This document shows positions 1 to 9,638 of a stretch of DNA of 27,666 nucleotides, in pieces. Origin of the DNA: an uncultured Aquimonas sp. (GTDB lineage Bacteria; Pseudomonadota; Gammaproteobacteria; Xanthomonadales; Xanthomonadaceae); assembly GCA_946481615.1 (NCBI GenBank), contig CAMLOR010000019.1:1-27666 (forward strand), in the 5' to 3' direction. The first letter of the stretch is position 1. Each line of letters opens with the position of its first letter. Under the pieces are notes generated by a model, which saw nothing but the letters and a program-made list of their open reading frames with translations, was not told the origin of the DNA and ran no database searches. A program made the translations under genes and the position numbers.

Positions 1-3000
1 ATTTCGGTGCGCGTGCGCGCCGGCACCTTCCTGAGCGGCGTGCGCATCTGCGGCAACACCTTCGCCGAAACCACGACGCCGGGCACGCAGGAAACCGGCA
101 TCTACGTCTACGACCAGACCGGCCACACGGGCTACCAGCCCATCGAGGTGTGCAGCGACAATGTCTTCACGGATCTGGCGCAGAGCGTGAGCGGCTACGA
201 GCAGTACGGCGCCACGCTGACGCAGCCGGTGGTGAACATCACCGGCGGTGCGCTGGCCGGCACCGAGGCGATCAACGCGCCGGTGCTGCGCGTGCGCGAC
301 GGCGCGCTGTTCACCAGCTTCTCGCAGGGCATCGCCGACGCCGCCACGGTGGCGGGCGACGTGCTGCGCGGCGGGGCGGGGCGCTACACCGAGAATCTCG
401 CGATCGGCAAGAACGATCTCACCATCGAAGGCATCCGCGGCCAGACGCTGATCGAAGGTCGCCGCGGCCCCGCGGCCACGCCGAGCACCAGCACGCAGCC
501 CGGCATCCGGCTCGCCAACGGCGTCACCGGCAGCACGATCCGCGATCTCACCGTGCAGAACTTCGGCAGCCACTGCGTGCTCGGCGCGATGTCGAACAAC
601 GGCACCGTCGTCAGCCGCATCGATGCCTTGAACTGTACTGCGCCCAGCCCCCTCGCCAGCGTCCAGTTCAACGCCGCCGGCGGCCTCGACGGCCTCACGT
701 TCGAGGATTCGCTGATCGACGGCGGCGGTTTCCGCGGCTTCGTGGTGTGGGACGGCGTCAAGCACGACATCACCGTCACCGGCAACACGGTGCGCAACAT
801 CGCCGGCTGCTGCGGCATCGAACTGCAGGACGGCGCGGCCTCGGGCGTGCGCATCGAAGGCAACGACGTCAGCGCCACCGGCGACAACGGCCTCGGCCTC
901 ACCGGCCTGACCGGCGGCGCCGGCGCCAACCTGATCCTCGACAACGTCGTTTCCAACGGCGGCCGCTACGGTATCGAGATCAAGAACCCGAACGGCAGCG
1001 GCGTCGACATCCCCGACGCGATGCTCGCGCTGCCCGCGGCCCTGCTGCCCGACGGCGCGATCGTCGTGGCCGGCAACACCGTCACGATGAACGGCCCGAC
1101 GGCCAAGGTGGAGGACGTGGCCGGCATCGCCGTGATGCGCCGCGCCGTCACCGCGCTCAATGTCGACATCCCGGCCGGCGTGATCGTGCGCGACAACACC
1201 GTCAGCGGATGGTCCCAGCCCAATGCCAACGACGGCTTCGGCATCGTGGTGGAAGGCAACGGCTCGCGCGTTTCGGACAACGTGCTGACCGGCAACGATG
1301 TCGCGCTGCAGCTGCAGGCGGGCAACGCCGGTTATCCGGGCGACGCGCCGCAGGCCGCCACCGACGACTTCTTCTCGCGCGCCAATTCGCCGGCCACCTG
1401 CAGCTTCGTCGGCGACAACACCGTCGACGGCGCGCCGCAGGCGGGCGCCACGCGCAACGTCAGCAACCCGGCCAGCCTGCACCTGCAGGCGGGCGTGCAG
1501 AACCTCGACACGCTCGAGCGCTTCTGCTCCATCCAGGCCGCGATCGACGACGCCGACACGCTGGCCGGGCACACGCTCGCCGTCGAGGCGGGCGTCTATG
1601 CCGAGAACGTGGTCGTGAACAAGCGCCTCACGCTGCTCGGTGCGTTCGCCGGCATCGCGGGCGACGGCCAGGCCGGCGCCGGCGAGAACGGCGCGGCGCG
1701 CGACGGCACCGGCGAATCGGTGATTTCGCCGCCGGCCGGCCGCGCCATGACGATCAACGCCGACTTCACGGTGCTAGACGGCTTCACCTTCACCGGCCTG
1801 GACGGCGCGCCGAACACGGTGGCGCTGAGCTCGGGCGGCAACTTCGGCGGCAATGCGAACGACGTGGCGGTGCGCAACAACCGCTTCGTGGCGCTCGCCA
1901 ACACCGCGCTCTACACCAACGGCCCCACGCGCGTGGCGCGCTGGACGGTGAGCGACAACCTGTTCGACGGCGTCGCCGGCAATCTCAACTCCGCGATCAA
2001 TCTGTGGAAGGCCGACGATTCGACGATCAGCGACAACACCATCCGCGACATCGGCTTCGGCGGCATCCAGCTGAACCAGAACACCGATGTGCAGGTGCTG
2101 GACAACACGCTCGATCACATCGGCAACAACGGCATCAACATCGGGCCGCAGGTGGTGGACGCGACGGTGCGCGGCAACGTCGTCACCGACGCCAACCACG
2201 ACGGTTCCGATCCCGACGAGGCCGCGCTGACGCTGTACTCGGGCATCGACGGTCTGCGGGTGACGTGCAACGTCTTCGACCAGGGCGTGACCACGCGCAA
2301 TGCGATCTCGACCAAGGATTTCGCGGGTGCGGTGGGCACCGGCAACGCGATCTTCCACAACCGCGTGATCGGCCGCATCGAGCACAACAACGCCGCGAGC
2401 GCCTTCGAGGTGTCCTCGAACTGGTACGACGGCGGTGCGGCCGTGACCGGCGGCGCCAATGCGGCGCAGCTGCGCGTGGCCGATGCGATGACGACGAATC
2501 CGATCGGGCACGCGCTGTGCGGCGACAACACGGCGGCGCAGTTCGTGCTCCACGCCGGCACGCCGCAGACGACGGAAGTGAACCAGCCATTCGCGCAGGT
2601 GCTGCAGGCGCGCGTGGTCGATGCGCTGGGCGCCGCGGTGCCGGGCACGTCGGTCACGTTCACCGCGCCCAACGCGGGCACGTCCGCGCTGCTCACGCCG
2701 GTTTCGGGTGCGGCGCAGGCCACCGACTACAACGGCGTCGCCGCCGCGGCGGCGATCGCCAACGGCTTCGCCGGCAGCTATGTCGTGCAGGCCGCCTCGG
2801 GCCTGGGCACGCTGGCCTTCGCGCTCACCAACACCGTGCAGGATCAGGTCGTGCTCGATCTCGCCGGCCCGGCCGGTGGCGTCGAGGTGGGCGACGAGGT
2901 GGCCTACACGGGCTTCATCGGCAACACCAATGCCAACGTCAACGAAGACGTGTTCGTGCGCCTGGTGGTCGGCGGCAGCAGTGCGCTCGATCCGGCGGAC

Positions 3001-6000
3001 GTCTCGATGTGCGTGGTGAATCCGCTCGACACGTTGCAGTGCGCGCCCTTCGTCTGGACCGACGAGGGCGCTACGCTGAGCTTCGATTTCCCGGGTGACC
3101 TCGGCGGCGACACCGGTTTCGACATCACCTCGCCGCTGCCGTACGCCTTCACGCACGTGTTCCGCACGGTGTACGGCGAAGCCGGCGTGTTCTCGGCGAG
3201 TGCGCAGGTGGTCGGCGAAATCTCCGGCACCGTGTATGCCACCGACGTCATCGCCACGGAAGTCATCGCGCAGGCCGCCGGCATCGCGCTCGACGTCGAC
3301 GGCCCGGTAGCCGGCGTGGAGAAGGATGCGCCGACGCTCTACACCGCGCGCCTCACCAACAGCGAAGCGGCGGTGCGCGACGCGGTGGTGGTCGAGTTCT
3401 CGCTCATGCGCACCGGCGGCATCCAGGCCGGCGATCTGACCGTCGAGTACGACCTGGGCGGCGGCAACTTCGCCGTGATCCCGCTGATGGACGTCGGCGG
3501 CGCGCTGGTGGCGCAGTTCGGCGGCGCGGGCTTCGTGCTCGGCGCGGGTTACGACGCCACCAGCACGCTGCGCGTCACTTTCCACACCGCGCCCGACACC
3601 TTCGCGGTGGCGGCGACGGTGATCGACGCGGCGGCCAACGAGGACGGCGTGTCCGCCTACGCGGCCGACCAGCTCGCCACCGAGGTGATCGAATCGGACG
3701 AGGACATCGTGCTGACGCTCGACGGGCCTTACACGACGGCGGCCGGCAGCACCGCGGCGGCGGCCCAGGTGGACGGCAGCGTCTTCTTCCGCAGCACGCT
3801 GCAGAACCTCGGCGGCGACGTGGCCGACCAGGTGCTGCGCTCGCTGCAGCTGTCCGCCAGCTACGGCACGATGGCGGCGAGCGACGTCGCCATCGAATGG
3901 TGGCAGCCGGGCGGCGACAGCACCTGCGCCACGCAGGCCGCGGCACCGCAGTCCTTGACGCTGGCCAGCGATGGCGCGGACGGGCTGGAGGGCGACTTCG
4001 GTGCGGCCTTCGCGCTGACGGAGGATTTCAGCGACACGCTCTGCTTCGAAGTCGGGTTCGCACGCGCAGGCGTGTTGTCGATGGCGACGGTGGTGGCCGA
4101 TGCCGGTGCCGACACCGACGGCAGCGCGACCTACGCGGCCGACAATCTTTCGACCACGGTCGCCAAGGGCAGCGCCACGCTGGCGCTGTCGGGCACGGGC
4201 AGCTTCGCCTGGGACGGCAATCCGCACGCCGCGACGGTGACGACGACGCCCGCCGGTCTGGAGACGGTGACGATCACCTACGACGGCAGCGCCACGCCGC
4301 CGACCGCGGCCGGCACCTACACTGTCTTCGCGTCGCTGGCGAACGACGATTACGAGGCGCCGGCCGTTTCCGGCACCATCGTGATCACGCAGGCGTCGAT
4401 CGTCGTCAGCGACATCGCCTTCGCCGAAGGCGGCACCACGGTCGTGTACGACGGCACGTCGCGCGCGATCGTCTTCACCGCCACGCCGGCCGAAGGCAGC
4501 AACGGCATCGCGTGCAGCACGTCGATCAACGGTGGCAGTGCGTTGCCGCTGGGCGCCGGCAGCTACAGCGTGTCGGTGCAGTGCGACGGGCCGGATCACA
4601 CCGGCTCCGGCGCGGCCACGCTCACCGTGGCGCGCGCCGATTCGGGCATCGAACTGGCGGGCGGCACCTTCACCTACGACGGCGCGCCGAAAGCCGCGAC
4701 GGTGACGAACGCGAACGGCGCCGGCTTCACGCTGAGCTACGCCGGCACCGGCGCCACCACGTATCCGGCGACGGCCACGCCGCCGGTGGACGCGGGCACG
4801 TATCTGGCCACGCTCACGGTCGACGATCCGGATTACGAGGAGACCGCACCGCTCACCGCCGCCATCGCCATCGATCCGGCCAGCGTGACGATGAGCTTCG
4901 GCAACCTGGCGCATGTGTACGACGGCACGCCGAAGTCGGCGAGCGTCAGCACCACGCCGGCCGGCGTGCCGGGCGTTTCCTTGTCGTATGCGCCCGATGC
5001 GGCGCCGGCGAACGCGGGCGACTATCTCGTGACGGCGTCGCTGGCCAGCCCGAACCACGTGCTGAGCGGCGGCAACACCGCGACGATGACGATCGCCAAG
5101 GCGACGGCGCAGGTCAGCCTGTCCGATCTCACGCAGCTCTTCGACGGCACGCCGAAGCCGGTGACGGTGGCGACCTCGCCTGCCGGCCTCGAAGCTTCGA
5201 CCACGGTGACCTACGACGGCTCCTCGACGGCGCCTTCGGCCGTGGGTTCGTACGCGGTGGTGGCGACGGTGAACGACGGCAACTACGCGGGTGGCGCCAG
5301 CGGCACGCTGACGATCCTCGCCGCGGCGATCGCCGATTTCGAGGTCGAAGGCGGCATCACGTTCGCCGGCATCGCCGGTGCACCGCTCGCCGGCGCGCTG
5401 CCGGCGGTGAAGGTGCTCGACGGCAGCGGCAACGCCGTGCCCAGCGTCACGGTGGCCTTCGAGGTGACAGGCGGCGAGGGCAGCGGTGGCGGCCAGGTCA
5501 CGACCGATGCCGGCGGCATCGCGACGGCGCCGTCGTGGACGCTGGGTGTCGACGCGGGCACCAACACGATGACGGCGCGCGTGGTCGGCCTCACGGGCCT
5601 GCCCACGCTTTCGTTCACCGCGCAGGGCACGGAGTCGAGCGATCTTTCGGTGAGCATCGACAGCGCGCAGACGCAGGCCGAGGCCGGCCAGCAGCTCACC
5701 TACACGATCGTCGTCGGCAACGCCGGCCCGAGCAACGCCGCGCTGGTCGAGGTGCTGGATCTGCTGCCGTCCGATTTCGCTTCGGCCACCTGGACCTGCA
5801 CCGCCGCCGGCGGCGCGCTCTGCGGTGCCACGGCCGATGTCGCCGGCAGCGGCGATGTCGATCTCGACGCGCAACTGCCCGTCGGCGGCAGCCTCACCAT
5901 CGTGCTGGTCGCGACCTTGGACTCGAATGCCCCGATCGGCCTGCTCGACAACGTCGTGACCGTGGCGGCGGTGTCGGGCGCGGATCCCGACACCTCGGAC

Positions 6001-6087
6001 AACAGCGACTCCTACACCCTCGAGGTGCTGCCGCAGGGCGGCGTCGTGGACCTGATCTTCCGCGACGGGTTCGAGGATCTGCCGTAA
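1..6087 (+). CDS. Giant secreted beta-helix / MBG-repeat / DUF11 protein with C-terminal DGFE tail (5' end outside window)
   Basis: The frame is open to the first base, so the N-terminus and any signal peptide lie outside the window. Over 2,000 residues are visible. In order: two right-handed parallel beta-helix blocks (about nt 1-1400 and 1500-2500) rich in G-N-x-V and D-N turns, the second opening with a pectate-lyase-like segment (SIQAAIDDAD); an invasin-type Ig domain (about 2535-2840); three related repeats that begin LDLAGP, LDVDGP and LTLDGP (about 2850-4160); five MBG-type repeats of about 75 residues (about 4168-5325; YDGTPK/YDGSAT motifs); another Ig-like domain (about 5330-5625); a DUF11 domain (about 5635-6030); and the tail IFRDGFEDLP. 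This architecture is typical of exported surface or extracellular proteins. A role in adhesion or polysaccharide binding is inference. Codon use (strong G/C in third positions) matches the neighbouring housekeeping genes. Confidence 0.9.
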   Translation: MSVRVRAGTFLSGVRICGNTFAETTTPGTQETGIYVYDQTGHTGYQPIEVCSDNVFTDLAQSVSGYEQYGATLTQPVVNITGGALAGTEAINAPVLRVRDGALFTSFSQGIADAATVAGDVLRGGAGRYTENLAIGKNDLTIEGIRGQTLIEGRRGPAATPSTSTQPGIRLANGVTGSTIRDLTVQNFGSHCVLGAMSNNGTVVSRIDALNCTAPSPLASVQFNAAGGLDGLTFEDSLIDGGGFRGFVVWDGVKHDITVTGNTVRNIAGCCGIELQDGAASGVRIEGNDVSATGDNGLGLTGLTGGAGANLILDNVVSNGGRYGIEIKNPNGSGVDIPDAMLALPAALLPDGAIVVAGNTVTMNGPTAKVEDVAGIAVMRRAVTALNVDIPAGVIVRDNTVSGWSQPNANDGFGIVVEGNGSRVSDNVLTGNDVALQLQAGNAGYPGDAPQAATDDFFSRANSPATCSFVGDNTVDGAPQAGATRNVSNPASLHLQAGVQNLDTLERFCSIQAAIDDADTLAGHTLAVEAGVYAENVVVNKRLTLLGAFAGIAGDGQAGAGENGAARDGTGESVISPPAGRAMTINADFTVLDGFTFTGLDGAPNTVALSSGGNFGGNANDVAVRNNRFVALANTALYTNGPTRVARWTVSDNLFDGVAGNLNSAINLWKADDSTISDNTIRDIGFGGIQLNQNTDVQVLDNTLDHIGNNGINIGPQVVDATVRGNVVTDANHDGSDPDEAALTLYSGIDGLRVTCNVFDQGVTTRNAISTKDFAGAVGTGNAIFHNRVIGRIEHNNAASAFEVSSNWYDGGAAVTGGANAAQLRVADAMTTNPIGHALCGDNTAAQFVLHAGTPQTTEVNQPFAQVLQARVVDALGAAVPGTSVTFTAPNAGTSALLTPVSGAAQATDYNGVAAAAAIANGFAGSYVVQAASGLGTLAFALTNTVQDQVVLDLAGPAGGVEVGDEVAYTGFIGNTNANVNEDVFVRLVVGGSSALDPADVSMCVVNPLDTLQCAPFVWTDEGATLSFDFPGDLGGDTGFDITSPLPYAFTHVFRTVYGEAGVFSASAQVVGEISGTVYATDVIATEVIAQAAGIALDVDGPVAGVEKDAPTLYTARLTNSEAAVRDAVVVEFSLMRTGGIQAGDLTVEYDLGGGNFAVIPLMDVGGALVAQFGGAGFVLGAGYDATSTLRVTFHTAPDTFAVAATVIDAAANEDGVSAYAADQLATEVIESDEDIVLTLDGPYTTAAGSTAAAAQVDGSVFFRSTLQNLGGDVADQVLRSLQLSASYGTMAASDVAIEWWQPGGDSTCATQAAAPQSLTLASDGADGLEGDFGAAFALTEDFSDTLCFEVGFARAGVLSMATVVADAGADTDGSATYAADNLSTTVAKGSATLALSGTGSFAWDGNPHAATVTTTPAGLETVTITYDGSATPPTAAGTYTVFASLANDDYEAPAVSGTIVITQASIVVSDIAFAEGGTTVVYDGTSRAIVFTATPAEGSNGIACSTSINGGSALPLGAGSYSVSVQCDGPDHTGSGAATLTVARADSGIELAGGTFTYDGAPKAATVTNANGAGFTLSYAGTGATTYPATATPPVDAGTYLATLTVDDPDYEETAPLTAAIAIDPASVTMSFGNLAHVYDGTPKSASVSTTPAGVPGVSLSYAPDAAPANAGDYLVTASLASPNHVLSGGNTATMTIAKATAQVSLSDLTQLFDGTPKPVTVATSPAGLEASTTVTYDGSSTAPSAVGSYAVVATVNDGNYAGGASGTLTILAAAIADFEVEGGITFAGIAGAPLAGALPAVKVLDGSGNAVPSVTVAFEVTGGEGSGGGQVTTDAGGIATAPSWTLGVDAGTNTMTARVVGLTGLPTLSFTAQGTESSDLSVSIDSAQTQAEAGQQLTYTIVVGNAGPSNAALVEVLDLLPSDFASATWTCTAAGGALCGATADVAGSGDVDLDAQLPVGGSLTIVLVATLDSNAPIGLLDNVVTVAAVSGADPDTSDNSDSYTLEVLPQGGVVDLIFRDGFEDLP

Positions 6088-6094
6088 CTGTGCG

Positions 6095-6121
6095 CGGCCC
6101 CGCCGGTGGTCGGCGGGGCCG
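6095..6121 (+). terminator. Stem-loop after the giant beta-helix gene
   Basis: A perfect 11-bp inverted repeat (CGGCCCCGCCG / CGGCGGGGCCG) with a 5-nt loop begins 7 nt after the stop codon. No T-tract follows, so it may terminate or protect the 3' end without being a canonical intrinsic terminator. Confidence 0.6.
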
Positions 6122-6264
6122 TGCCGAGAGCAGGTGGTTTGCGCGAAGGTTCGCGCGGTGCTCTTGCCGGGGTGGGGTGGCCGGCGAGGGCTTCGGCGCC
6201 GCGCGCTTTGCGCGCGGAAGCTGGGCTCGGCCGGGGTTTTCGATTCGGCATCCCTGCCTCAGCG

Positions 6265-6288
6265 AAAACGCGCGGGCTCCTGCCCGCG
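6265..6288 (-). terminator. Intrinsic terminator after corA
   Basis: Read on the minus strand, a 7-bp stem CGCGGGC / GCCCGCG with a 4-nt loop is followed by CGTTTTC. It starts about 20 nt beyond the corA stop codon, the expected place for a terminator. Confidence 0.6.
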
Positions 6289-6308
6289 TCCCGCGACAAC
6301 CTCCGGCT

Positions 6309-7346
6309 CTACAACCAGCGCACCTTGCGCAAATAACGGAACAACACCCCGACCACCACGGCCGTGACGCCGATCAGCACGGCGTAGCTCCAGCGTCCGT
6401 GCAGTTCCGGCATGTGCTCGAAGTTCATGCCGTACCAGCTGGCGATCAGCGTGGGTGCGGCGAGCAGGGCGGCCCAGCCCGCGAGGCGCTTCACCACTTC
6501 GCCCTGGGCGACGGTGACGAGCGAGAGGTTCACGCTCAGCGCCGCGGTGAGCATCTCGCGGATCGCGTCGGTGGATTCGTTGATGCGCACGGCGTGGTCG
6601 TACACGTCGCGGAAATACAGGCGCGCTTCCTCGCGGATCAGCGTGGGATGCAGGCGCACGAGCTGCGAAAGGATGTCCTGCAGCGGCGCCACCGCCAGCC
6701 GCATCGTCACCATCTCGCGCTTGAGTTCGTAAAGGCGCTGGATGGTGTTGCGGTTGAAGGTCTCGGCGAAGATGTCTTTCTCAAGGTCCCGCAGCTCGCG
6801 CTGGAATTCCTCGGCGATCGGCGCGAAGTTGTCGACGATGAAATCGACGACCGCGTACAGGCCGTAGCTCGGCCCCAGCGCCAGCAGCTCCGGCTCGCGT
6901 TCGCTGCGCAGCCGCGCCGGCGCATAGGAGAGCGAAGCGCCATGGCGCACCGTCAGCAGGTAGCGCTGCCCGAGGAATACGTGCGTCTCGCCGAACTGGA
7001 TGCAGCCGCCGACCAGTTGCGAGGTGTGCAGCGCGATGAACAGCGAATCGCCGTAGGCATCGATCTTCGGCCGCTGGTGCGCATGCTGCGCATCCTCCAC
7101 GGCCAGATCGTGCAGGCCGAACTCCTCCTGCAGCTTCTCGAGGATGCCGTCCGTGGGCTCGTGCAGGCCCACCCAGACGAACCCGTCCGGCTGTTCCAGC
7201 ACATCGCTGATCTCGTCCAGCGTGATGTCGCGCACCCGCTCGCCCTTCGACGAGTAGGCCACGCAGTTCACCACCATCGGCCCGCCATTGCCGGCGGGCG
7301 TCACGCAAAGTTCGCCGTCCTTCATGACGGCGATGATGCGCGGCAA
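6309..7346 (-). CDS. corA: CorA family divalent metal ion transporter
   Basis: This is an inner-membrane channel of the CorA/2-TM-GxN family, importing Mg2+ and often Co2+ or Ni2+. The 345 residues have the family layout: a long soluble cytoplasmic domain, then two C-terminal membrane helices. The selectivity signature GMN is at residues 306-308, at the end of the first helix, followed by the acidic MPEL loop and a second helix (about 320-336) ending in a basic tail (RYLRKVRWL). The longest frame starts at a TTG codon. An in-frame ATG lies 21 nt downstream (first base 7325). Neither has a convincing Shine-Dalgarno sequence, so the start is uncertain by 7 residues. It lies 17 nt downstream of the DGFE repeat gene on the same strand and could be co-transcribed with it, although the two have no evident functional link. 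The CBS protein CorC is encoded 5 kb away. Confidence 0.93.
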   Translation of the reverse strand: MPRIIAVMKDGELCVTPAGNGGPMVVNCVAYSSKGERVRDITLDEISDVLEQPDGFVWVGLHEPTDGILEKLQEEFGLHDLAVEDAQHAHQRPKIDAYGDSLFIALHTSQLVGGCIQFGETHVFLGQRYLLTVRHGASLSYAPARLRSEREPELLALGPSYGLYAVVDFIVDNFAPIAEEFQRELRDLEKDIFAETFNRNTIQRLYELKREMVTMRLAVAPLQDILSQLVRLHPTLIREEARLYFRDVYDHAVRINESTDAIREMLTAALSVNLSLVTVAQGEVVKRLAGWAALLAAPTLIASWYGMNFEHMPELHGRWSYAVLIGVTAVVVGVLFRYLRKVRWL

Positions 7347-7363
7347 GCGCCGCGTTGGGAAGA

Positions 7364-9526
7364 TCAGTCTTCGAAGCCGTCGTGGAAGATCGGGCCGGGC
7401 AAGGGCGCGGTCGCGAGCGAGGCGAGCCAGACATAATTGGCCAGCGGATCGCCCACCACGAGGCTTTGCGAGGCTTCGTGGTAGTCGAAGCGCATCTGCG
7501 AGCCGCCATGGGGCGGGACCACGCCGCGGATGGCGCTCGCTTCCAGATCGATGGCGCCCACCGGTGGCGTGGCCGTGTCGACCACGGCCACGGCGCCAGC
7601 GAACGGAAATCCCGCGTTGGTCGTGCGCCAGAACGCGAAGACGACGCGGTCGTCCCCGGTATCGCGCGCGCCGAGGTGCCAGCCCAGGTTGTCGTTCGCC
7701 GCGGCACCCGTGAGCGAATTACCCTCTTCCACCACGCCCGTGAACGGCTGCCCGGCCGGCGCCAGCGTGATCGCTCCGGCATCGGTGTCCAGCCCGTCCC
7801 AGAAGGGACTGAGCGCGAGATAGCGGCCATCGGCCAGCGCGAAGACACCGAAGGCGCCGACCTGATCGTCGTTGGCCCGCCCGACCAGCGAGTTGGTTGC
7901 ATCCACCTCGCCGACGCTGCCGGCGGTGCCGTCGCCCCAGGTCACCGCGCCCGAATCGGTATGCTGCGCACTGTCGACGAAGGGGCTGGCCACGACGTAG
8001 TTGCCGTCGCTCAACGCGAATACACCGGCTGTGCCGATGCCATCACCGTCCCGTGCGCCCATCAGGGACCTGCTCGTCCCGATGACCTTTGAGCAAATTT
8101 TGTCGCCGGGGCACCAAGTTGCCGCCCCCGCCTGCAGCGTCGGCCCGTTCTGGGCGAAATTCGCCGCGACTACGTAATTGCCGTTGACGAGCGCAGTCAC
8201 GCGCGCAAAAGCGAGGTCGCCTGCAAAGTTGCCACGGAGCGCCGTGTCGCGATTCAGCGTGCCGACGGTGCCACCGTCGCCGCGCATCCACCGGACTGCA
8301 CCCACATCCGGTTTGCCACCGTCGTCCCATTCTGGCGACACGGCTACGAAATTCCCGTTCGGCAGGGCGGTCACTCCCCCGGAACCGACGCGATCGTTGG
8401 CACTGCCACCAACCATCGAATTGCCCGCGCCGACCACATTGCCGTTACCAGGCATGTCGCCGCCGCGGCTCACTGCGCCTGCATCGACAATAGGACCGTG
8501 ATCCCAACTGGGGCTCGCGAACGCGAAGCCACTATTGGCCAAGGCGATGAGGCCCCCTGAGCCGATCTTGTCCAGATTGGTGGAGCCAACGAAGGAATTG
8601 CCCGTGCCGACCACACCCGGGAGGGCCGTGTCGCCATCGATGCAGGTGACCGCACCGGCATCGACGATGATGCCGTTGTCCCAGGCCGGGCTCGCGAACG
8701 CGGCATGTCCGTTCGCGAGCGCGACGAAACCTCCGGAGCCGATCTGATCGCCCGCGGAAGCGCCGATGAGCGAATTGGCGGCCGATAGCGCGGCAGGATC
8801 GGCGCTCGTGCCTGTGCGCAGCGTGGCCGCGCCGACATCGATCTTCAGATCGTTGTCCCAGAGCGGCGAACCGACCACGAAGTTTCCGTTGGCAAGCGGC
8901 GTCACCACGGCACCGACGTGATCGCCGATGTGCGTGCCGACAAGCGAATTGGCGGCGCCGACGCCGCCTACCGTGCCGTTCTCGCCGTCGCCCCAGGTTA
9001 CGGCGCCGGCGTCGGCAAGATTCCCGTTGTCCCACTCCGGCGAGGCGACGACATAATGTCCGTTCGTCAGCTTCTGCACGCCGAGCGAACCGACGATGTC
9101 GTTGGCTTGCGTGCCGAGGAGCGAATTCGCGGCGCTCACTTGAGCTTCGGCTTGTCCGAAGCCAAGGTCGCCGTCGCCGAATGTCACGGCACCGGCATCC
9201 GTGATGCCACCGGGCGCATCCCAGTCGGGAGAGGGCACGAGGAAGTTTCCGTTCGCCAGCACGACGACGCCGCCCGATCCCACGGCATCGTCATGCGTGC
9301 TGCCGCTCAAACGGCTGATCAGCGTGCCATCGGGCGCGTAGAGGTAAACCGCCCCGACCCGTTCGGCAATGCCGCTCCAATCGGGGTCGGTGATCACGAA
9401 GTTGCCGTTGGGCAGGAATCCGACGTCACTGCCGAACCGCTGGCTGTCGGGGGGTGTGGGCAGCAACTGCCCCAGCGCGAAGACCGGCGCGGGCAATACA
9501 AGCAGCAAAGGCAACAGGCAACGCAT
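7364..9526 (-). CDS. Secreted tandem-repeat protein (DUF5650-like repeats, propeller-like) with DGFE tail
   Basis: The start chosen is the ATG that opens a signal peptide (MRCLLPLLLVLPAPVFA). The frame extends 19 codons further upstream, but that extension lacks secretion character. The mature protein of about 700 residues is almost entirely ten tandem repeats of about 58 residues plus one degenerate copy. The repeat consensus is approximately NGNFVVxSPxWDN, DAGAVTWGDG, G-x-V, NSLVG, DxVGSGGV-x-AL. This resembles the repeat family I know as DUF5650, found in large exported and filamentous-haemagglutinin-like proteins. The family name is from memory and unchecked. The regular G/N/D spacing suggests a beta-propeller or stacked-sheet fold with surface-binding potential. 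The C-terminus is GPIFHDGFED. It is preceded by a strong terminator, so it probably has its own promoter. Confidence 0.85.
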   Translation of the reverse strand: MRCLLPLLLVLPAPVFALGQLLPTPPDSQRFGSDVGFLPNGNFVITDPDWSGIAERVGAVYLYAPDGTLISRLSGSTHDDAVGSGGVVVLANGNFLVPSPDWDAPGGITDAGAVTFGDGDLGFGQAEAQVSAANSLLGTQANDIVGSLGVQKLTNGHYVVASPEWDNGNLADAGAVTWGDGENGTVGGVGAANSLVGTHIGDHVGAVVTPLANGNFVVGSPLWDNDLKIDVGAATLRTGTSADPAALSAANSLIGASAGDQIGSGGFVALANGHAAFASPAWDNGIIVDAGAVTCIDGDTALPGVVGTGNSFVGSTNLDKIGSGGLIALANSGFAFASPSWDHGPIVDAGAVSRGGDMPGNGNVVGAGNSMVGGSANDRVGSGGVTALPNGNFVAVSPEWDDGGKPDVGAVRWMRGDGGTVGTLNRDTALRGNFAGDLAFARVTALVNGNYVVAANFAQNGPTLQAGAATWCPGDKICSKVIGTSRSLMGARDGDGIGTAGVFALSDGNYVVASPFVDSAQHTDSGAVTWGDGTAGSVGEVDATNSLVGRANDDQVGAFGVFALADGRYLALSPFWDGLDTDAGAITLAPAGQPFTGVVEEGNSLTGAAANDNLGWHLGARDTGDDRVVFAFWRTTNAGFPFAGAVAVVDTATPPVGAIDLEASAIRGVVPPHGGSQMRFDYHEASQSLVVGDPLANYVWLASLATAPLPGPIFHDGFED

Positions 9527-9581
9527 GGCACGACCCCTCTGGAAGGTGCCGGAGGAAACGCTCGCCGCCTGGATGCGGCAC

Positions 9582-9611
9582 AAAAAAACCGGGAGCCTCG
9601 CGGCCCCCGGT
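9582..9611 (-). terminator. Strong Rho-independent terminator
   Basis: On the minus strand a 10-bp stem (ACCGGGGGCC / GGCTCCCGGT, with one G-U pair) closes a GCGA tetraloop of GNRA type and is followed by TTTTTT. It lies 27 nt after the stop codon of the upstream gene (9639-11174) and separates it from the repeat protein gene. Confidence 0.9.
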
Positions 9612-9638
9612 CTTCGTGTCCCGATCTGGTTGCCGGGT

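Noticed and set aside
1774..5874. Antisense open frame of 1,366 codons opposite the beta-helix gene
   Set aside because: Composition is dominated by Arg/Ala/Gly/His, without domains or a start signal. It is a shadow produced by the strong G/C third-position bias of the sense gene.
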